Assembly: GCA_034437575.1 (NCBI GenBank)
Contig: DAOTTY010000114.1
Coordinates: forward strand, 1 to 56,601
Direction of reading: 5' to 3'
Length of the DNA stretch: 56,601 bases
From: DAOTTY01 sp034437575
Lineage (GTDB): Bacteria; Chloroflexota; Anaerolineae; Aggregatilineales; Phototrophicaceae
Positions 7,884 to 16,132 of this stretch are shown piece by piece (positions within the stretch are counted from its first letter, which is position 1; every line of letters begins with the position of its first letter). The notes under the pieces are model-generated. The model saw nothing but the letters and a program-made list of their open reading frames with translations. It had not been told where the DNA came from and made no database searches. The position numbers were made by a program, and so were the translations under genes.

Positions 7884-9290
7884 TTAGTCTTCGGTGCCTA
7901 CGCCAAGCGCGTCCAGGCTCTCGCGGATGGCTTCAAGCTGGGCTTGCTGCGTGGCGATGACATCCGCCTGAGCGGTGGCGGTAGCTTGCAGTTCGTCAAT
8001 GCGCTCGTCTACGTCAAACTCTGCCTGGGCCTGCCCGGTTGCGCGGATGGCCTCTATTTCCAGGGCGCGGGCGGTGGCGTCGGCCTGTAGTTCGATCAGG
8101 TCAGAGCGCATTTCGTCCATTTGCGCGTCCATTTCTGCGATTTCGGCAGCGCTTGCGTCGTCATCTGCCGAAGCAGCGGGAGCTTCAGCCTGGGCGGTTT
8201 CCAGCGCTTCGATGTTGGCCTGCGCGGTGGCGAGGTCGTTGTTAGCGGTTTCCAGTTCGGCCTGGGCCGTGGCCAGGTCAGCCGCGCTGGCGGCGTCTTC
8301 GTCACCGGCAGCGGCCTCAACGTTGGCTTCAGCCGTGGCGAGGGCTTCGCTGGCGGCATCTACCGTCGCCTGGGCAGCACGTACCTGACGGGTAGAGCGG
8401 GCGGCCAGCGTGGCGAGGTCGTCTTCGCCTTCAGCAACCTCGGTCGAAAGCGCTGCTTCTGTCGCGCTGGCACCGGCTATTTCAGCTTCCAGCGTTGCAG
8501 CCTGGGCGCTCATGGCCATGACTTCTTCGGTGACGGCGGCTTGCAGCGTGGCGGCTTCCTCACCAGCAGCCTCAAGTTCGGCTTCCAGGGTGGCGGCTTC
8601 GTCATCGGCAGCGGCCATTTCTGCCTCGAAGGTTTCGGCCTGCTCCACCATGGCCATCACCTCTTCGGTGGCAGCAGCTTGCAGCGTGGCGAGGTCGTCT
8701 TCCATGCCCGCGACCATTGAATCGGCCTCAGCCTGAGCGGTTGCAATCGCGTCTTCAGCCTGTTCAGCCTGCTCAGTCGCCTGGGCTTCTGCGGTGGCCA
8801 GGGCATCAGCGGACTGGGCCTCTGCCGTGGCGATGGCGTTGGCGGCTTCTTCTGCCTGGGCGGTGGACTCCGCTTCGAGGTCTACGATGGCCCCGGCCTG
8901 TTCGGTGGCGGCGGCTTGCAGGTCTGGGAACTCGGTGGCCGCTTCGACCATGAGTTCAGCGTTGACGGTGCTGGTGAGTTGGGCTTCTGTCGGGCCGGGT
9001 TCTGGCAGGGCACGCAGGATCAAAATGAGAACGAGCAGTGCGAATGCCCCCAGTGCCAACCACACATAGCCGGGCAGGGCTGAAAGTTCCTGGGCGATTT
9101 GGCTAAAGTCGTTCTGAGCGCCGCCCAGTCCTTCGGAGGGGGCGTAACCGGAATCTTCCGGTTCGGTGCTGGCTGCGGACTCGTCACTGGCTGCGGATTC
9201 GTCGTTGGCTGCGGACTCGTCGTTAGACGGGGTTTCGTTTGCCGGAGTGCTATCGTCGTCGGGAGTCAAGTTCTTGTCTTCGTCGGTCAC
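7884..9290 (-). CDS. Membrane-anchored long coiled-coil protein
   Basis: The protein has 468 residues from a GTG at 9290. That start has GGAG nine bases upstream and overlaps the stop of the YfhO-type gene as GTGA, so the two are probably translationally coupled. The N-terminal part is very acidic with several NDESAA-type repeats. One membrane span follows (LALGAFALLVLILILRAL), then about 330 residues of Ala/Glu/Gln/Thr-rich helix with heptad character to the C-terminus. Within it a 46-residue unit beginning LQAA-TEEVMAM is repeated twice in tandem. The charge pattern suggests the acidic N-terminus inside and the helix outside, but topology is inferred. It is built like the protein at 50595-52223. 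No enzymatic motif is seen. Confidence 0.8.
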   Translation of the reverse strand: MTDEDKNLTPDDDSTPANETPSNDESAANDESAASDESAASTEPEDSGYAPSEGLGGAQNDFSQIAQELSALPGYVWLALGAFALLVLILILRALPEPGPTEAQLTSTVNAELMVEAATEFPDLQAAATEQAGAIVDLEAESTAQAEEAANAIATAEAQSADALATAEAQATEQAEQAEDAIATAQAEADSMVAGMEDDLATLQAAATEEVMAMVEQAETFEAEMAAADDEAATLEAELEAAGEEAATLQAAVTEEVMAMSAQAATLEAEIAGASATEAALSTEVAEGEDDLATLAARSTRQVRAAQATVDAASEALATAEANVEAAAGDEDAASAADLATAQAELETANNDLATAQANIEALETAQAEAPAASADDDASAAEIAEMDAQMDEMRSDLIELQADATARALEIEAIRATGQAQAEFDVDERIDELQATATAQADVIATQQAQLEAIRESLDALGVGTED

Positions 9291-11974
9291 GTTTTTTTGC
9301 TCCAGGGAATGATGACTAAGATACCGAAAGTTGCCCATGTGAGGCTGCCGAAAATGAACACACCCGGCAACCAATACGGACTATACCCAAACATAACGTG
9401 ATTTTCGCCCGCTGGCAAAGACACTGCACGGAAATTAATGTTGGCTCGATAAATTGGGGCAAGTGACCCATTCACAGTGGCCGTCCAACCGGGGTAATAC
9501 GAGTCATACAGCAATAAGACGCCGCCACTGGTCGTCTCCAGTTCGACTTCAGTCGGTAAATACTTGATAAATGTAATGTCACCGGGGGCAGTGAGGCTGA
9601 TGTCGGGCACATTGCCAATGATGACCGCTTGTGTGGGGTCGTCAAGTGCCGTTGGCTCTGTATTGACGGATTCAAAGCTGCTGGCGATGACGGCGCGGGT
9701 GCTGCGATTGCCCGCATACAGTTTGATGTCGCTGGATAGCACCCGCTCATAGCTTACCCAGGAATTATCCGTCTCATACACCGGAATGAAGCTGCCCGTG
9801 CGCCCATCTACTGCGCTGACCGCTTGCAGATCAATGAACGCATTGCCCTCAAACACAAGGCAGCACGTTGAACGAGCGTCCTCAAACGTAAGGCGGGCCA
9901 GCTTCAAGCCGCTATCCGCATCATCGTAGGACACCGGTTCAAACTCGCGGCGTCCCTGCTCAGTTTGGATGGCGGGTGGGCTGCAATCGTTGTTATCGCG
10001 GCAGGTGTATAGGGCGTAAACACCAGTCATAGAGAAATCGTCCGGTGTGCCCGACCAGATGCCTGTGCCCCATTCGCGTGTGAACGCTGTGTCATAGTTG
10101 ACATCCTCGTGCCATACATCAAACACCTTATCTGTGATGAGATAGCGGGCGTCCATCATCAGCAACAGCGACCGCCCTGGCACACACGCACCCCGGCAGT
10201 CTTCTAACGCGAGATTTTCCCGCAGGCGGCCATCACCAGGGACCTCCACCCCATCGGGATAGACCCGTTCCATGAAAGTGTTGTAGTGGCGCGTGGGCAG
10301 CAGCCCACCGTCGTAGCCATCGACAGAGGCGATGCCCCACGCCAGCGGCAGGTTAGGCGACAGCGTTTCTTTCAGCTTGGCTGCGACAAAGCTGTAACGC
10401 TCCTCAAGCAGGGTCATGCCCATTGCCTGATAGCGTGCGGAGAGTGTGGCCTGGTCGCCGGGGTCGAACAGCAGCCCGCTGATTGACAGCACACGACCGG
10501 GGGGGATGCCAGCGGCAGTGAGGCCGTTTTCATCCGTTTGGGTGTAGGCCAATAGCTGGCTGATGCTAAAGCGCTGGGCGCTCCATATTTGCGGCGGGAC
10601 GAGGTCGTTATACGGCATCACCCACGACGCAGCGATCAATTCCACCAGGACGAGCGGCACCAGCACGATTCGATAGCGGCGCGGTGCGGCCATCAGCGCG
10701 AGTGCCGCCACCAGCGCAGCACCCCACGCCGCGAACGTCCGCAGGGTGGGCACCGCTGGCCCGTTGATCTCCTGCGGGGCGCGGCCCGCCAACAGCGACG
10801 CGCCCGCCAACACACCAACGACGATCACGGGCAGGGCGAAGCGCCGCCAATGGCGTGTATTGCTGGTGAGCAGTGCGTCAACGCCCAACCCCGCCAGGAC
10901 TGCCGCACTCAGGCCGTAAAGGGCCAGCCACCGCGCCGGAACGCGGAACAAATCAAAGCCGGGAAGCTGCACAATCAGCCAGTTGAGCGGATTATACAGG
11001 CCCACCGCCAGGAACAACCCCGCCAGCGCCATCACGAGCCATGTGCGCCGCACCGGGAACTGCCCCGGCGTATGCGGGCGAAACAGGCTGAGTGAGGCAA
11101 GCGCTAACCCGGTCACGCCGATGTAGGCAATGTACTCGCTGAACACCTTGCCGTCGTAGCTGGGCAGCAGGCCGCGCCCCGCAATAAACGGACTCAGTGA
11201 AAACGAGAGGGCGGCATTGGGTGTAAGGCCACCGCTGCGGCTGCTTTGCCCAACGAGTTCGTAGGTGGGCACCAACTGCGGGGACGCCAGTACCAGCGCA
11301 ATCAGGCTGGCCGTGGCCAACGGTAGCAAACCGCGCCATCTGCCAGACGCCAACACGTACAGGCCCATCCCTACGCCGCTGATGAACACCGTCTGCGTGT
11401 GGCCGGATAGGATTTGCAGCGCCATTGCCCCACCCAGCAGCAGGGTGTACAAGCGCGGGTAACGTGTTCTCCGGGACGGGTCTAGCGCATGGTGGAGCAG
11501 CAAAAACAGCCAGGGGAACCACGCCAACCCCTGCAACTGGTTAATCTGCTCAACGTGAGCGCCGATGTAGCCGCCCACCCCAAATCCTGCCGCCGTGACC
11601 AGTGCCCCGGCTGACCCCAGCCCGGCAGCGCGGCGGGCCAGCAGCCACGCGCCCAACGTCGCCCAGGCGATGTGCAGCAAAATGCTCACCCGTATCGCGT
11701 TGGGTGCATCCAGCAGGACGGTGAGCCAGTTAGGTGGGTAGAGCGTGCCAAGCTGCGGGTTTGCCAGCAGCGGCGCACCCATGAAGATGTCCGGCGTCCA
11801 CAGGGGAAGCTGCCCGGCACGCAAAAACTGATCGCGCACCGTCCAGTACGGGTAAAAGTAGGTGAACGTGTCCCCGCGCCCCAGGATGTGGCCAGTAAAG
11901 GCCAGTTCACGAAAGACGACCAGCACCAGCGCGGCCAATATCAGCGGGGGCAGCCAGGGGACGAGTGGGCGCAT
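9287..11974 (-). CDS. YfhO-type polytopic membrane protein, GT-C-like
   Basis: The 895-residue protein begins MRPLVPWLPPL at the ATG at 11974. A longer frame upstream runs into the preceding gene and is unlikely. The N-terminal half has around ten membrane segments. It carries the YfhO-like opening (GRGDTFTYFYPYW, then PLWTPDIFMGAPLLANPQ), including the acidic residue in the first outside loop that GT-C enzymes use. The C-terminal part is a large soluble beta-rich region ending in one more membrane span. Family members act on cell-wall or lipid-linked glycans; the exact substrate is unknown. It sits 19 bases after the amidotransferase gene and overlaps the coiled-coil gene by four bases, so the three form one operon. 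Confidence 0.85.
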   Translation of the reverse strand: MRPLVPWLPPLILAALVLVVFRELAFTGHILGRGDTFTYFYPYWTVRDQFLRAGQLPLWTPDIFMGAPLLANPQLGTLYPPNWLTVLLDAPNAIRVSILLHIAWATLGAWLLARRAAGLGSAGALVTAAGFGVGGYIGAHVEQINQLQGLAWFPWLFLLLHHALDPSRRTRYPRLYTLLLGGAMALQILSGHTQTVFISGVGMGLYVLASGRWRGLLPLATASLIALVLASPQLVPTYELVGQSSRSGGLTPNAALSFSLSPFIAGRGLLPSYDGKVFSEYIAYIGVTGLALASLSLFRPHTPGQFPVRRTWLVMALAGLFLAVGLYNPLNWLIVQLPGFDLFRVPARWLALYGLSAAVLAGLGVDALLTSNTRHWRRFALPVIVVGVLAGASLLAGRAPQEINGPAVPTLRTFAAWGAALVAALALMAAPRRYRIVLVPLVLVELIAASWVMPYNDLVPPQIWSAQRFSISQLLAYTQTDENGLTAAGIPPGRVLSISGLLFDPGDQATLSARYQAMGMTLLEERYSFVAAKLKETLSPNLPLAWGIASVDGYDGGLLPTRHYNTFMERVYPDGVEVPGDGRLRENLALEDCRGACVPGRSLLLMMDARYLITDKVFDVWHEDVNYDTAFTREWGTGIWSGTPDDFSMTGVYALYTCRDNNDCSPPAIQTEQGRREFEPVSYDDADSGLKLARLTFEDARSTCCLVFEGNAFIDLQAVSAVDGRTGSFIPVYETDNSWVSYERVLSSDIKLYAGNRSTRAVIASSFESVNTEPTALDDPTQAVIIGNVPDISLTAPGDITFIKYLPTEVELETTSGGVLLLYDSYYPGWTATVNGSLAPIYRANINFRAVSLPAGENHVMFGYSPYWLPGVFIFGSLTWATFGILVIIPWSKKT

Positions 11975-11993
11975 GGGGGTAGGTAGACCTCGG

Positions 11994-12689
11994 TTATGAA
12001 ATAACGCTCTGACGGACGCAGCGGCGCACAAAATCCTCGAACAGCGGGGCCGTAATGTGCAGCATTCGCTCTGGATGGAACTGTACGCCCAACACCCGCC
12101 CATCGGAAGATTCAATGCCTTCGATGACGCCATCGGTGCTGCGGGCGGTCACAGAAAGGCCCTCGCCCACGCCGCTGATGGCCTGAATATGATAGGTGTT
12201 CACGTCAATCTGGCTGCGGCCCAGCGCAATGTTCAGGCGTGAGTCCGGTTCAATGTAGATGGGGTGTTCGGTGCCGCCGCGCCTGGGGCTGTGGGCCACA
12301 TCCGTTTCAATGTGCTGGGTCAGGTCACCATAAAGGGTACCGCCCGCCTGCGCGTTGATAAACTGCATCCCGTAGCAGATGCCCAGCACAGGCCGGGGGT
12401 CTTCTTCAAAGGCATGGTACAGTATCTTATCGGACTGGGTGCGCTGGGGGTCAACAGCGGGCAGGTCGTCGGGCAACAAACCGATCATGCCCTGGGTGAG
12501 GCCATCGCCGCCCGTCAGGATGAGGCCGTCTAGCATGGCGGTAAATTCCGACGCAAGGGTGGGTGATGTGAACGCCGGGACGATGACAGGCAGGCCGCCA
12601 ACGGCTTCAATCGCTCGGATGTAGCTGTGGTTGAGAATTTGCTTACTATTTTCGTAGTCCGTGGTAATGCCAATCAGCGGACGCGACAT
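11994..12689 (-). CDS. Class-I glutamine amidotransferase-like gamma-glutamyl hydrolase (peptidase C26 / PuuD-like)
   Basis: The 231-residue protein starts MSRPLIGITTDY at 12689, with AGGAG just upstream; an upstream extension of the frame lacks such a site. The class-I amidotransferase triad is visible: Cys105 in GICYGMQF, and His205 with Glu207 in GVQFHPERM. LILTGGDG near 57-62 is the usual oxyanion-side loop. PuuD-like members hydrolyse gamma-glutamyl amides such as gamma-glutamyl-GABA in polyamine breakdown. No other polyamine gene is close. It is first in an operon with the YfhO-type and coiled-coil genes, so a role in the cell envelope is also possible. Confidence 0.85.
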   Translation of the reverse strand: MSRPLIGITTDYENSKQILNHSYIRAIEAVGGLPVIVPAFTSPTLASEFTAMLDGLILTGGDGLTQGMIGLLPDDLPAVDPQRTQSDKILYHAFEEDPRPVLGICYGMQFINAQAGGTLYGDLTQHIETDVAHSPRRGGTEHPIYIEPDSRLNIALGRSQIDVNTYHIQAISGVGEGLSVTARSTDGVIEGIESSDGRVLGVQFHPERMLHITAPLFEDFVRRCVRQSVIS

Positions 12690-12772
12690 AAATGCTCCTG
12701 TGCTTGTGAACAACCGTTGCGATAAAATAACCCGCGTATGGCTATACTGACATGAAATGATGCAGGCTTCAA

Positions 12773-13585
12773 TTGTTTGACGGAAAAACAACCTACTTAC
12801 AACATGTGCTGCCGGCTGTGCCGCAGGCCGTGAAGCAGGGTGCCCTGGCCAACTGCCCCGCTATCAGCCTGGTTCCGGTGGCAGGCTATGTGCCGCTGGC
12901 CGAATGCAACATCACGATGCTGGTGGGCCTGACGGGTACGGGCAAATCTACGACGTTGCAAGCGCTGCGACGTGCTGGACGGCTGACGTTCCACGAGGGC
13001 ATTCCCTCCCGGCGGCAGCTTGCAGACCTGATTCTGATCCCGATGGCACAGCATCACCAGGGCGTACCCATTACCCCGGTCAAGGATAGAGTGGCCCGGT
13101 TCGGCTATACCCGCGTCTTCCGAGAGCAGATTGCGCCCGGTGGTACGGCAGAGGCTTACACCTGGTTTGATTGTAACCTGCCAGACGCGCCTATCCTGTC
13201 TGAAGGGGTGCGCGGGGCCAACGAGATTGACTATGTGCTGCAACACACGCGCTGGCGCATCATCGAACTGTGGGTGAACCCGGTAACGCGGCTCAAGCGG
13301 CTGAGTGACCGCCGCGAGGCATTCGACGCGGTAGGCAACGCAGACGGCACCGACCTGTCGTTCCTGTCATCAGAGCAAGCGGCGCAGGTGCGCGACCTGC
13401 TGGCCACCGGAGCGATCACCCCTGAAGCGGTGACCACCGTCCGCGAAGAGAGTGCCAACTATGGCGCTGCCCCCTACGACGCCAACACAACCGACCGCTA
13501 TCACTGCCTGACCATCGACAGCCTGACGCCACAGCAAGTGGCCGACGCGATAACAAACTGGATCAACGGAGAAACCACCCCATGA
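12773..13585 (+). CDS. P-loop NTPase of unknown role, kinase-like
   Basis: A Walker A motif GLTGTGKST lies at about residues 52-60, followed by a region resembling nucleotide-kinase-type P-loop proteins with many Arg residues near 160-190. No specific kinase family is recognised, so only ATP or GTP binding is claimed. The start is uncertain: the frame opens after TGA at 12758-12760 and the first start codon is TTG at 12773, with no clear ribosome site. Its stop overlaps the start of the nuclease gene as ATGA (13582-13585), which points to coupled translation. It diverges from the amidotransferase operon across about 80 bases. Confidence 0.7.
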   Translation: MFDGKTTYLQHVLPAVPQAVKQGALANCPAISLVPVAGYVPLAECNITMLVGLTGTGKSTTLQALRRAGRLTFHEGIPSRRQLADLILIPMAQHHQGVPITPVKDRVARFGYTRVFREQIAPGGTAEAYTWFDCNLPDAPILSEGVRGANEIDYVLQHTRWRIIELWVNPVTRLKRLSDRREAFDAVGNADGTDLSFLSSEQAAQVRDLLATGAITPEAVTTVREESANYGAAPYDANTTDRYHCLTIDSLTPQQVADAITNWINGETTP

Positions 13586-14175
13586 CCCGATTCACCCACA
13601 CGCTTAAAGCCGCGCTGGTTGCGCTCACGCTGCTGGCGGCGGCACTCGCCTGTACAGCGAACCCCATTGTTGTTGTCACGCCGGGGGCAAACACAGGCGG
13701 CGGTTCGTCATCTGGCGGGAGTAATGGCAGCAACAGCAGTGCTGCGCCGGTGCAGGGCGGCGAAACCGGGCGCGTGGTGCGCGTTATCGACGGCGACACG
13801 ATTGATGTGGACCTCAACGGAGCGGTGGTGCGGGTTCGCTACCTGGGCATAAACACCACAGAAACCAACCGGGGCGAAGTCTGCTCACAGGAAGGCAAGC
13901 AGGCCAACGCTGATCTGGTCCAGGGGCAAACGGTGCGCCTCGTGGCAGACGAAGACCCTATCGACCCCTACGACCGGGCGCTGCGCTATGTGTTCGTGGG
14001 CAGCACGCACGTCAATGCGGAGTTGGTGCGCCAGGGCTGGGCAGAGGCGGTGATGTACGAACCGAACGACGCCTACTGGGATGAACTTATCGCCCTGGAA
14101 CAACAAGCGGCGGCGGCAGGGCGCGGCTGTCATGGGATGTCGAATATCTTTGATGACGATACTTACCGCCGCTGA
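13582..14175 (+). CDS. Staphylococcal nuclease-like lipoprotein
   Basis: The 197-residue protein has a lipoprotein signal ending LAAALAC with Cys24, a Gly/Ser/Asn-rich tether, then an SNase fold from about residue 63. Conserved catalytic positions are visible: IDGDT (Asp71, Asp73), Arg87, Glu95 and Arg133 in DRALRY. The position matching the calcium ligand Asp40 of the S. aureus enzyme is Asn92 (INTTE instead of the usual DTPE). Such nucleases cut DNA and RNA with calcium outside the cell, for nutrient use or DNA removal; the substitution may change metal dependence. GGAG lies ten bases before the ATG, within the end of the P-loop gene. Confidence 0.88.
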   Translation: MTRFTHTLKAALVALTLLAAALACTANPIVVVTPGANTGGGSSSGGSNGSNSSAAPVQGGETGRVVRVIDGDTIDVDLNGAVVRVRYLGINTTETNRGEVCSQEGKQANADLVQGQTVRLVADEDPIDPYDRALRYVFVGSTHVNAELVRQGWAEAVMYEPNDAYWDELIALEQQAAAAGRGCHGMSNIFDDDTYRR

Positions 14176-14189
14176 GTGATGCGGGTTGG

Positions 14190-14627
14190 CTACGCCGGGC
14201 ACAGCAGTGTGGCATAGCGGCGCGTGACCGTCAGCGACAGCGTGCGCCACATCCACCACGCCAAGACGATCCCCGCCCCGTTCGCAATCATGTCCGCAGC
14301 AGAGGCGTAGCGCCCCGCAATAAACATTTGCAAAAACTCCCCCATGGTGCCGAGGGTCATCACGATTAACAGGGCGATAAACGGCGCTGCTGATGCGCGA
14401 AAGTGCGGGATCAGCGCCCAGCACCACAGCGTAAACAGCAGCGCGAACGTGAACACATGCCCCAACAGCGACACATGATACTGGGCGGCGATCTTCAGGA
14501 TGGGAATGCCCGCGATGGTTTGCAGTTCGGGGCGCAGCATCACAACGCAGATGAACAGCGTGAACCCCAGGGCCGTCCCAGCCCGCAGTAGACTAAAAGC
14601 GGTGTCGTTGTTCAGTATTCGGCGCAT
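14190..14627 (-). CDS. VanZ-like family membrane protein
   Basis: The 145-residue protein has about four membrane segments and the VanZ-like signature of a GHVFTFALL segment followed later by GEFLQMFIAGRYASAADMIANGAG (the Glu-Gln-Phe and Asp-Asn region is usual in this family). VanZ itself gives low-level teicoplanin resistance by an unknown mechanism; most chromosomal homologues have no known role. AGGA lies seven bases before the ATG. A promoter-like pair and a terminator-like hairpin both lie in its short upstream region. It converges on the nuclease gene. Confidence 0.82.
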   Translation of the reverse strand: MRRILNNDTAFSLLRAGTALGFTLFICVVMLRPELQTIAGIPILKIAAQYHVSLLGHVFTFALLFTLWCWALIPHFRASAAPFIALLIVMTLGTMGEFLQMFIAGRYASAADMIANGAGIVLAWWMWRTLSLTVTRRYATLLCPA

Positions 14628-14640
14628 TGGCAGTCCTCAA

Positions 14641-14666
14641 CAAAAACGGCGCGTGGGTCCGCGCCG
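14641..14666 (-). terminator. Terminator-like hairpin in the leader of the VanZ-like gene
   Basis: On the minus strand, a 7-bp GC-only stem (14660-14666 with 14647-14653, 6-base loop) is followed by TTTTTG. It lies about 20 bases before the start of the VanZ-like gene and just before its ribosome site. That is the layout of a transcription attenuator, though no mutually exclusive anti-terminator was identified. Confidence 0.55.
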
Positions 14667-14693
14667 CGTGTGCTTGATTGACACAAGGTGCAT

Positions 14694-14722
14694 ATCATAC
14701 GCACACGTTACCTGTAGGTCTA
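14694..14722 (-). promoter_or_regulatory. Candidate sigma70-type promoter for the VanZ-like gene
   Basis: On the minus strand, TAGACC (14717-14722) and TATGAT (14694-14699) are separated by 17 bases. They match the -35 consensus at four of six positions and the -10 at five of six. The start point would leave a leader of about 60 bases that contains the terminator-like hairpin. Confidence 0.45.
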
Positions 14723-14786
14723 GCCGGGATTGTGTGCCGCTTGATAGCATGAGCGCACGATTGAACAGTCAAGAAAGGCTTAGGGT

Positions 14787-15239
14787 ATGCGGGTGGTACT
14801 CCAGCGGGTGACGAAGGGCAGCGTTACGGTAAAGGGGGAGGTGACGGGGGAGGTGGGCCTCGGGTTTGTGGCGCTGGTGGGCGTCACAGATGGTGACACC
14901 GAAGCCGAGGCACAGTTGCTTGCCAAAAAGACGGCCCACCTGCGCGTGTTTGAAGACGATTCAGGCAAAATGAACCTGTCCGCGTTGGACGTGGGCGGTG
15001 GGGTGCTGGTGGTCAGCCAATTTACACTGTATGCCGATGCGCGTAAGGGGCGGCGTCCCAGCTTTATCAAAGCGGCTCACCCGGATGTGGCCGCGCCGCT
15101 GGTACAAAAATACGCGGATTTCCTGACAGACGAAGGGATCAAAGATATTGGTCATGGGGTGTTCGGCGCGATGATGCAGGTGGAAATCCACAACAATGGC
15201 CCCGTCACGATCATTCTGGACACAGACGAACTGCGCTAG
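14787..15239 (+). CDS. dtd: D-aminoacyl-tRNA deacylase
   Basis: The 150-residue length and sequence are typical of Dtd: MRVVLQRV at the start, SQFTLYAD near residue 75, GRRPSF, and the NNGPVTIILDT motif at the end. These two regions form the active site at the dimer interface. The enzyme cleaves D-amino acids (and glycine from tRNA-Ala) off mischarged tRNA, recycling the tRNA in the cytosol. A purine-rich AAAGG precedes the ATG. It is a single gene, divergent from the VanZ-like gene. Confidence 0.96.
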   Translation: MRVVLQRVTKGSVTVKGEVTGEVGLGFVALVGVTDGDTEAEAQLLAKKTAHLRVFEDDSGKMNLSALDVGGGVLVVSQFTLYADARKGRRPSFIKAAHPDVAAPLVQKYADFLTDEGIKDIGHGVFGAMMQVEIHNNGPVTIILDTDELR

Positions 15240-15313
15240 CGTAGTTTCGCTGCGCCCATGCTCGATATAAAATAGGGGCTGTGGTTCGATTTTTCAAACT
15301 CAGAGGATTGCAA

Positions 15314-15901
15314 ATGACAGTCAATAAGCTACTTTCAAGTATCACGCTGCTGTTGGTCGCAAGTGTGACGGCGGCCTGTGGCGCAGTGGCCCCCGGCGGC
15401 GGCAGCCCGCCCGCAACATCCACCAACCCGCAGGCCGCAGACCGCTTTTTACCGACGCTTCCAAATTACACCGTGACCAGCGCCAGCAGCCTGTCTGACG
15501 CCATCAGCGCGGTTGCCGGTGAAGGGGCAGACCAGTTCGGGAATGCGGCGGTTCAGGTGGCCGTAGACCGCATTGACGCCTTTATCCGCTGCTATCAGGA
15601 CGTAGGGGCCGTTGCTGCGAACATCTACACGCAGGTTGACCTGGAAAGTGTGCTGGGCGGCAACATCACGCCGTCGGTGGGTGCGGTGGCTGTGGTCAAT
15701 CAAGACCTGGTGCGCGAGAACCTGATTGCCTGCGTGACAGGTGGCGGCAGCAACGAGAGCTTTTCGGCACAGTCCGCGCCGTCGGTATGCCAGAACAGCG
15801 GCAGCTTCTCAACGGGTGGAGATACCTTCACCTATATTTACATCGCCACCGACGACGCCTTCTGCACGGCGGTTGACAATCACTTCGCGGGGATCAATTA
15901 G
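15314..15901 (+). CDS. Hypothetical lipoprotein
   Basis: The 195-residue protein starts MTVNKLLSSITL at 15314, with AGAGG eight bases upstream. A GTG-started extension in the same frame is less likely because it would bury the signal. The lipobox SVTAAC gives a lipidated Cys22, followed by a Gly/Pro/Ser-rich tether. The mature part contains four more cysteines, in RCYQD, IACVTG, SVCQN and DAFCTA, probably forming two disulphides. No family is recognised. It stands between dtd and a palindromic repeat. Confidence 0.7.
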   Translation: MTVNKLLSSITLLLVASVTAACGAVAPGGGSPPATSTNPQAADRFLPTLPNYTVTSASSLSDAISAVAGEGADQFGNAAVQVAVDRIDAFIRCYQDVGAVAANIYTQVDLESVLGGNITPSVGAVAVVNQDLVRENLIACVTGGGSNESFSAQSAPSVCQNSGSFSTGGDTFTYIYIATDDAFCTAVDNHFAGIN

Positions 15902-15974
15902 GCGGGGGCGTGCCCCCATGCCGGGCGGCGTAGCCGTCGGGATGCGGTTGATCCATTCATTTTACGGCTGTTTT

Positions 15975-16095
15975 GCCCTCATCCCCCGGCCCTTTCTCCC
16001 AGCGTAAGCGTTCGGGAGAAGGGCGAAAATCGCTTTTGAAGTCCCTCTCCTGGCCGCGAAGCGGCGGTTGGGAAGGGGATTCAGGGTGAAGGGGT
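15975..16095. repeat. MITE-like palindromic intergenic repeat
   Basis: About 120 bases between the lipoprotein gene and the LysE-type gene fold on themselves at several levels. One hairpin pairs 15989-16000 with 16014-16024, a second lies between TCCCTCTCC and GGGAAGGGGA (about 16042-16080), and the ends (CCCTCATCCCC and AGGGTGAAGGGG) also pair. No reading frame is seen. This CCCTCA...GGGTGA palindrome layout is common among dispersed repeats of bacteria. The preceding 15901-15940 contains a further small GC palindrome. Confidence 0.6.
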
Positions 16096-16132
16096 TAGAG
16101 GAAAGGGGAAAAATAGCGACCTGAGCAGTTGC

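Noticed and set aside
8121..8736. Plus-strand frames opposite the coiled-coil gene
   Set aside because: Their low-complexity Ser/Ala or Gly/Phe text is just the complement of the Ala/Glu/Thr repeats.
11975..12133. Upstream extension of the YfhO-type gene
   Set aside because: The extra 53 codons lie inside the amidotransferase gene and lack hydrophobic or family-like text.
12752..12780. Tiny upstream reading frame (ATG ATG CAG GCT ... TGA) overlapping the TTG start of the P-loop gene
   Set aside because: It has seven codons and no ribosome site. A leader-peptide role cannot be supported from one sequence.
14678..14683. Perfect TTGACA as -35 of dtd
   Set aside because: No acceptable -10 lies 15-19 bases downstream on the plus strand; the nearest TATCAT is only nine bases away.
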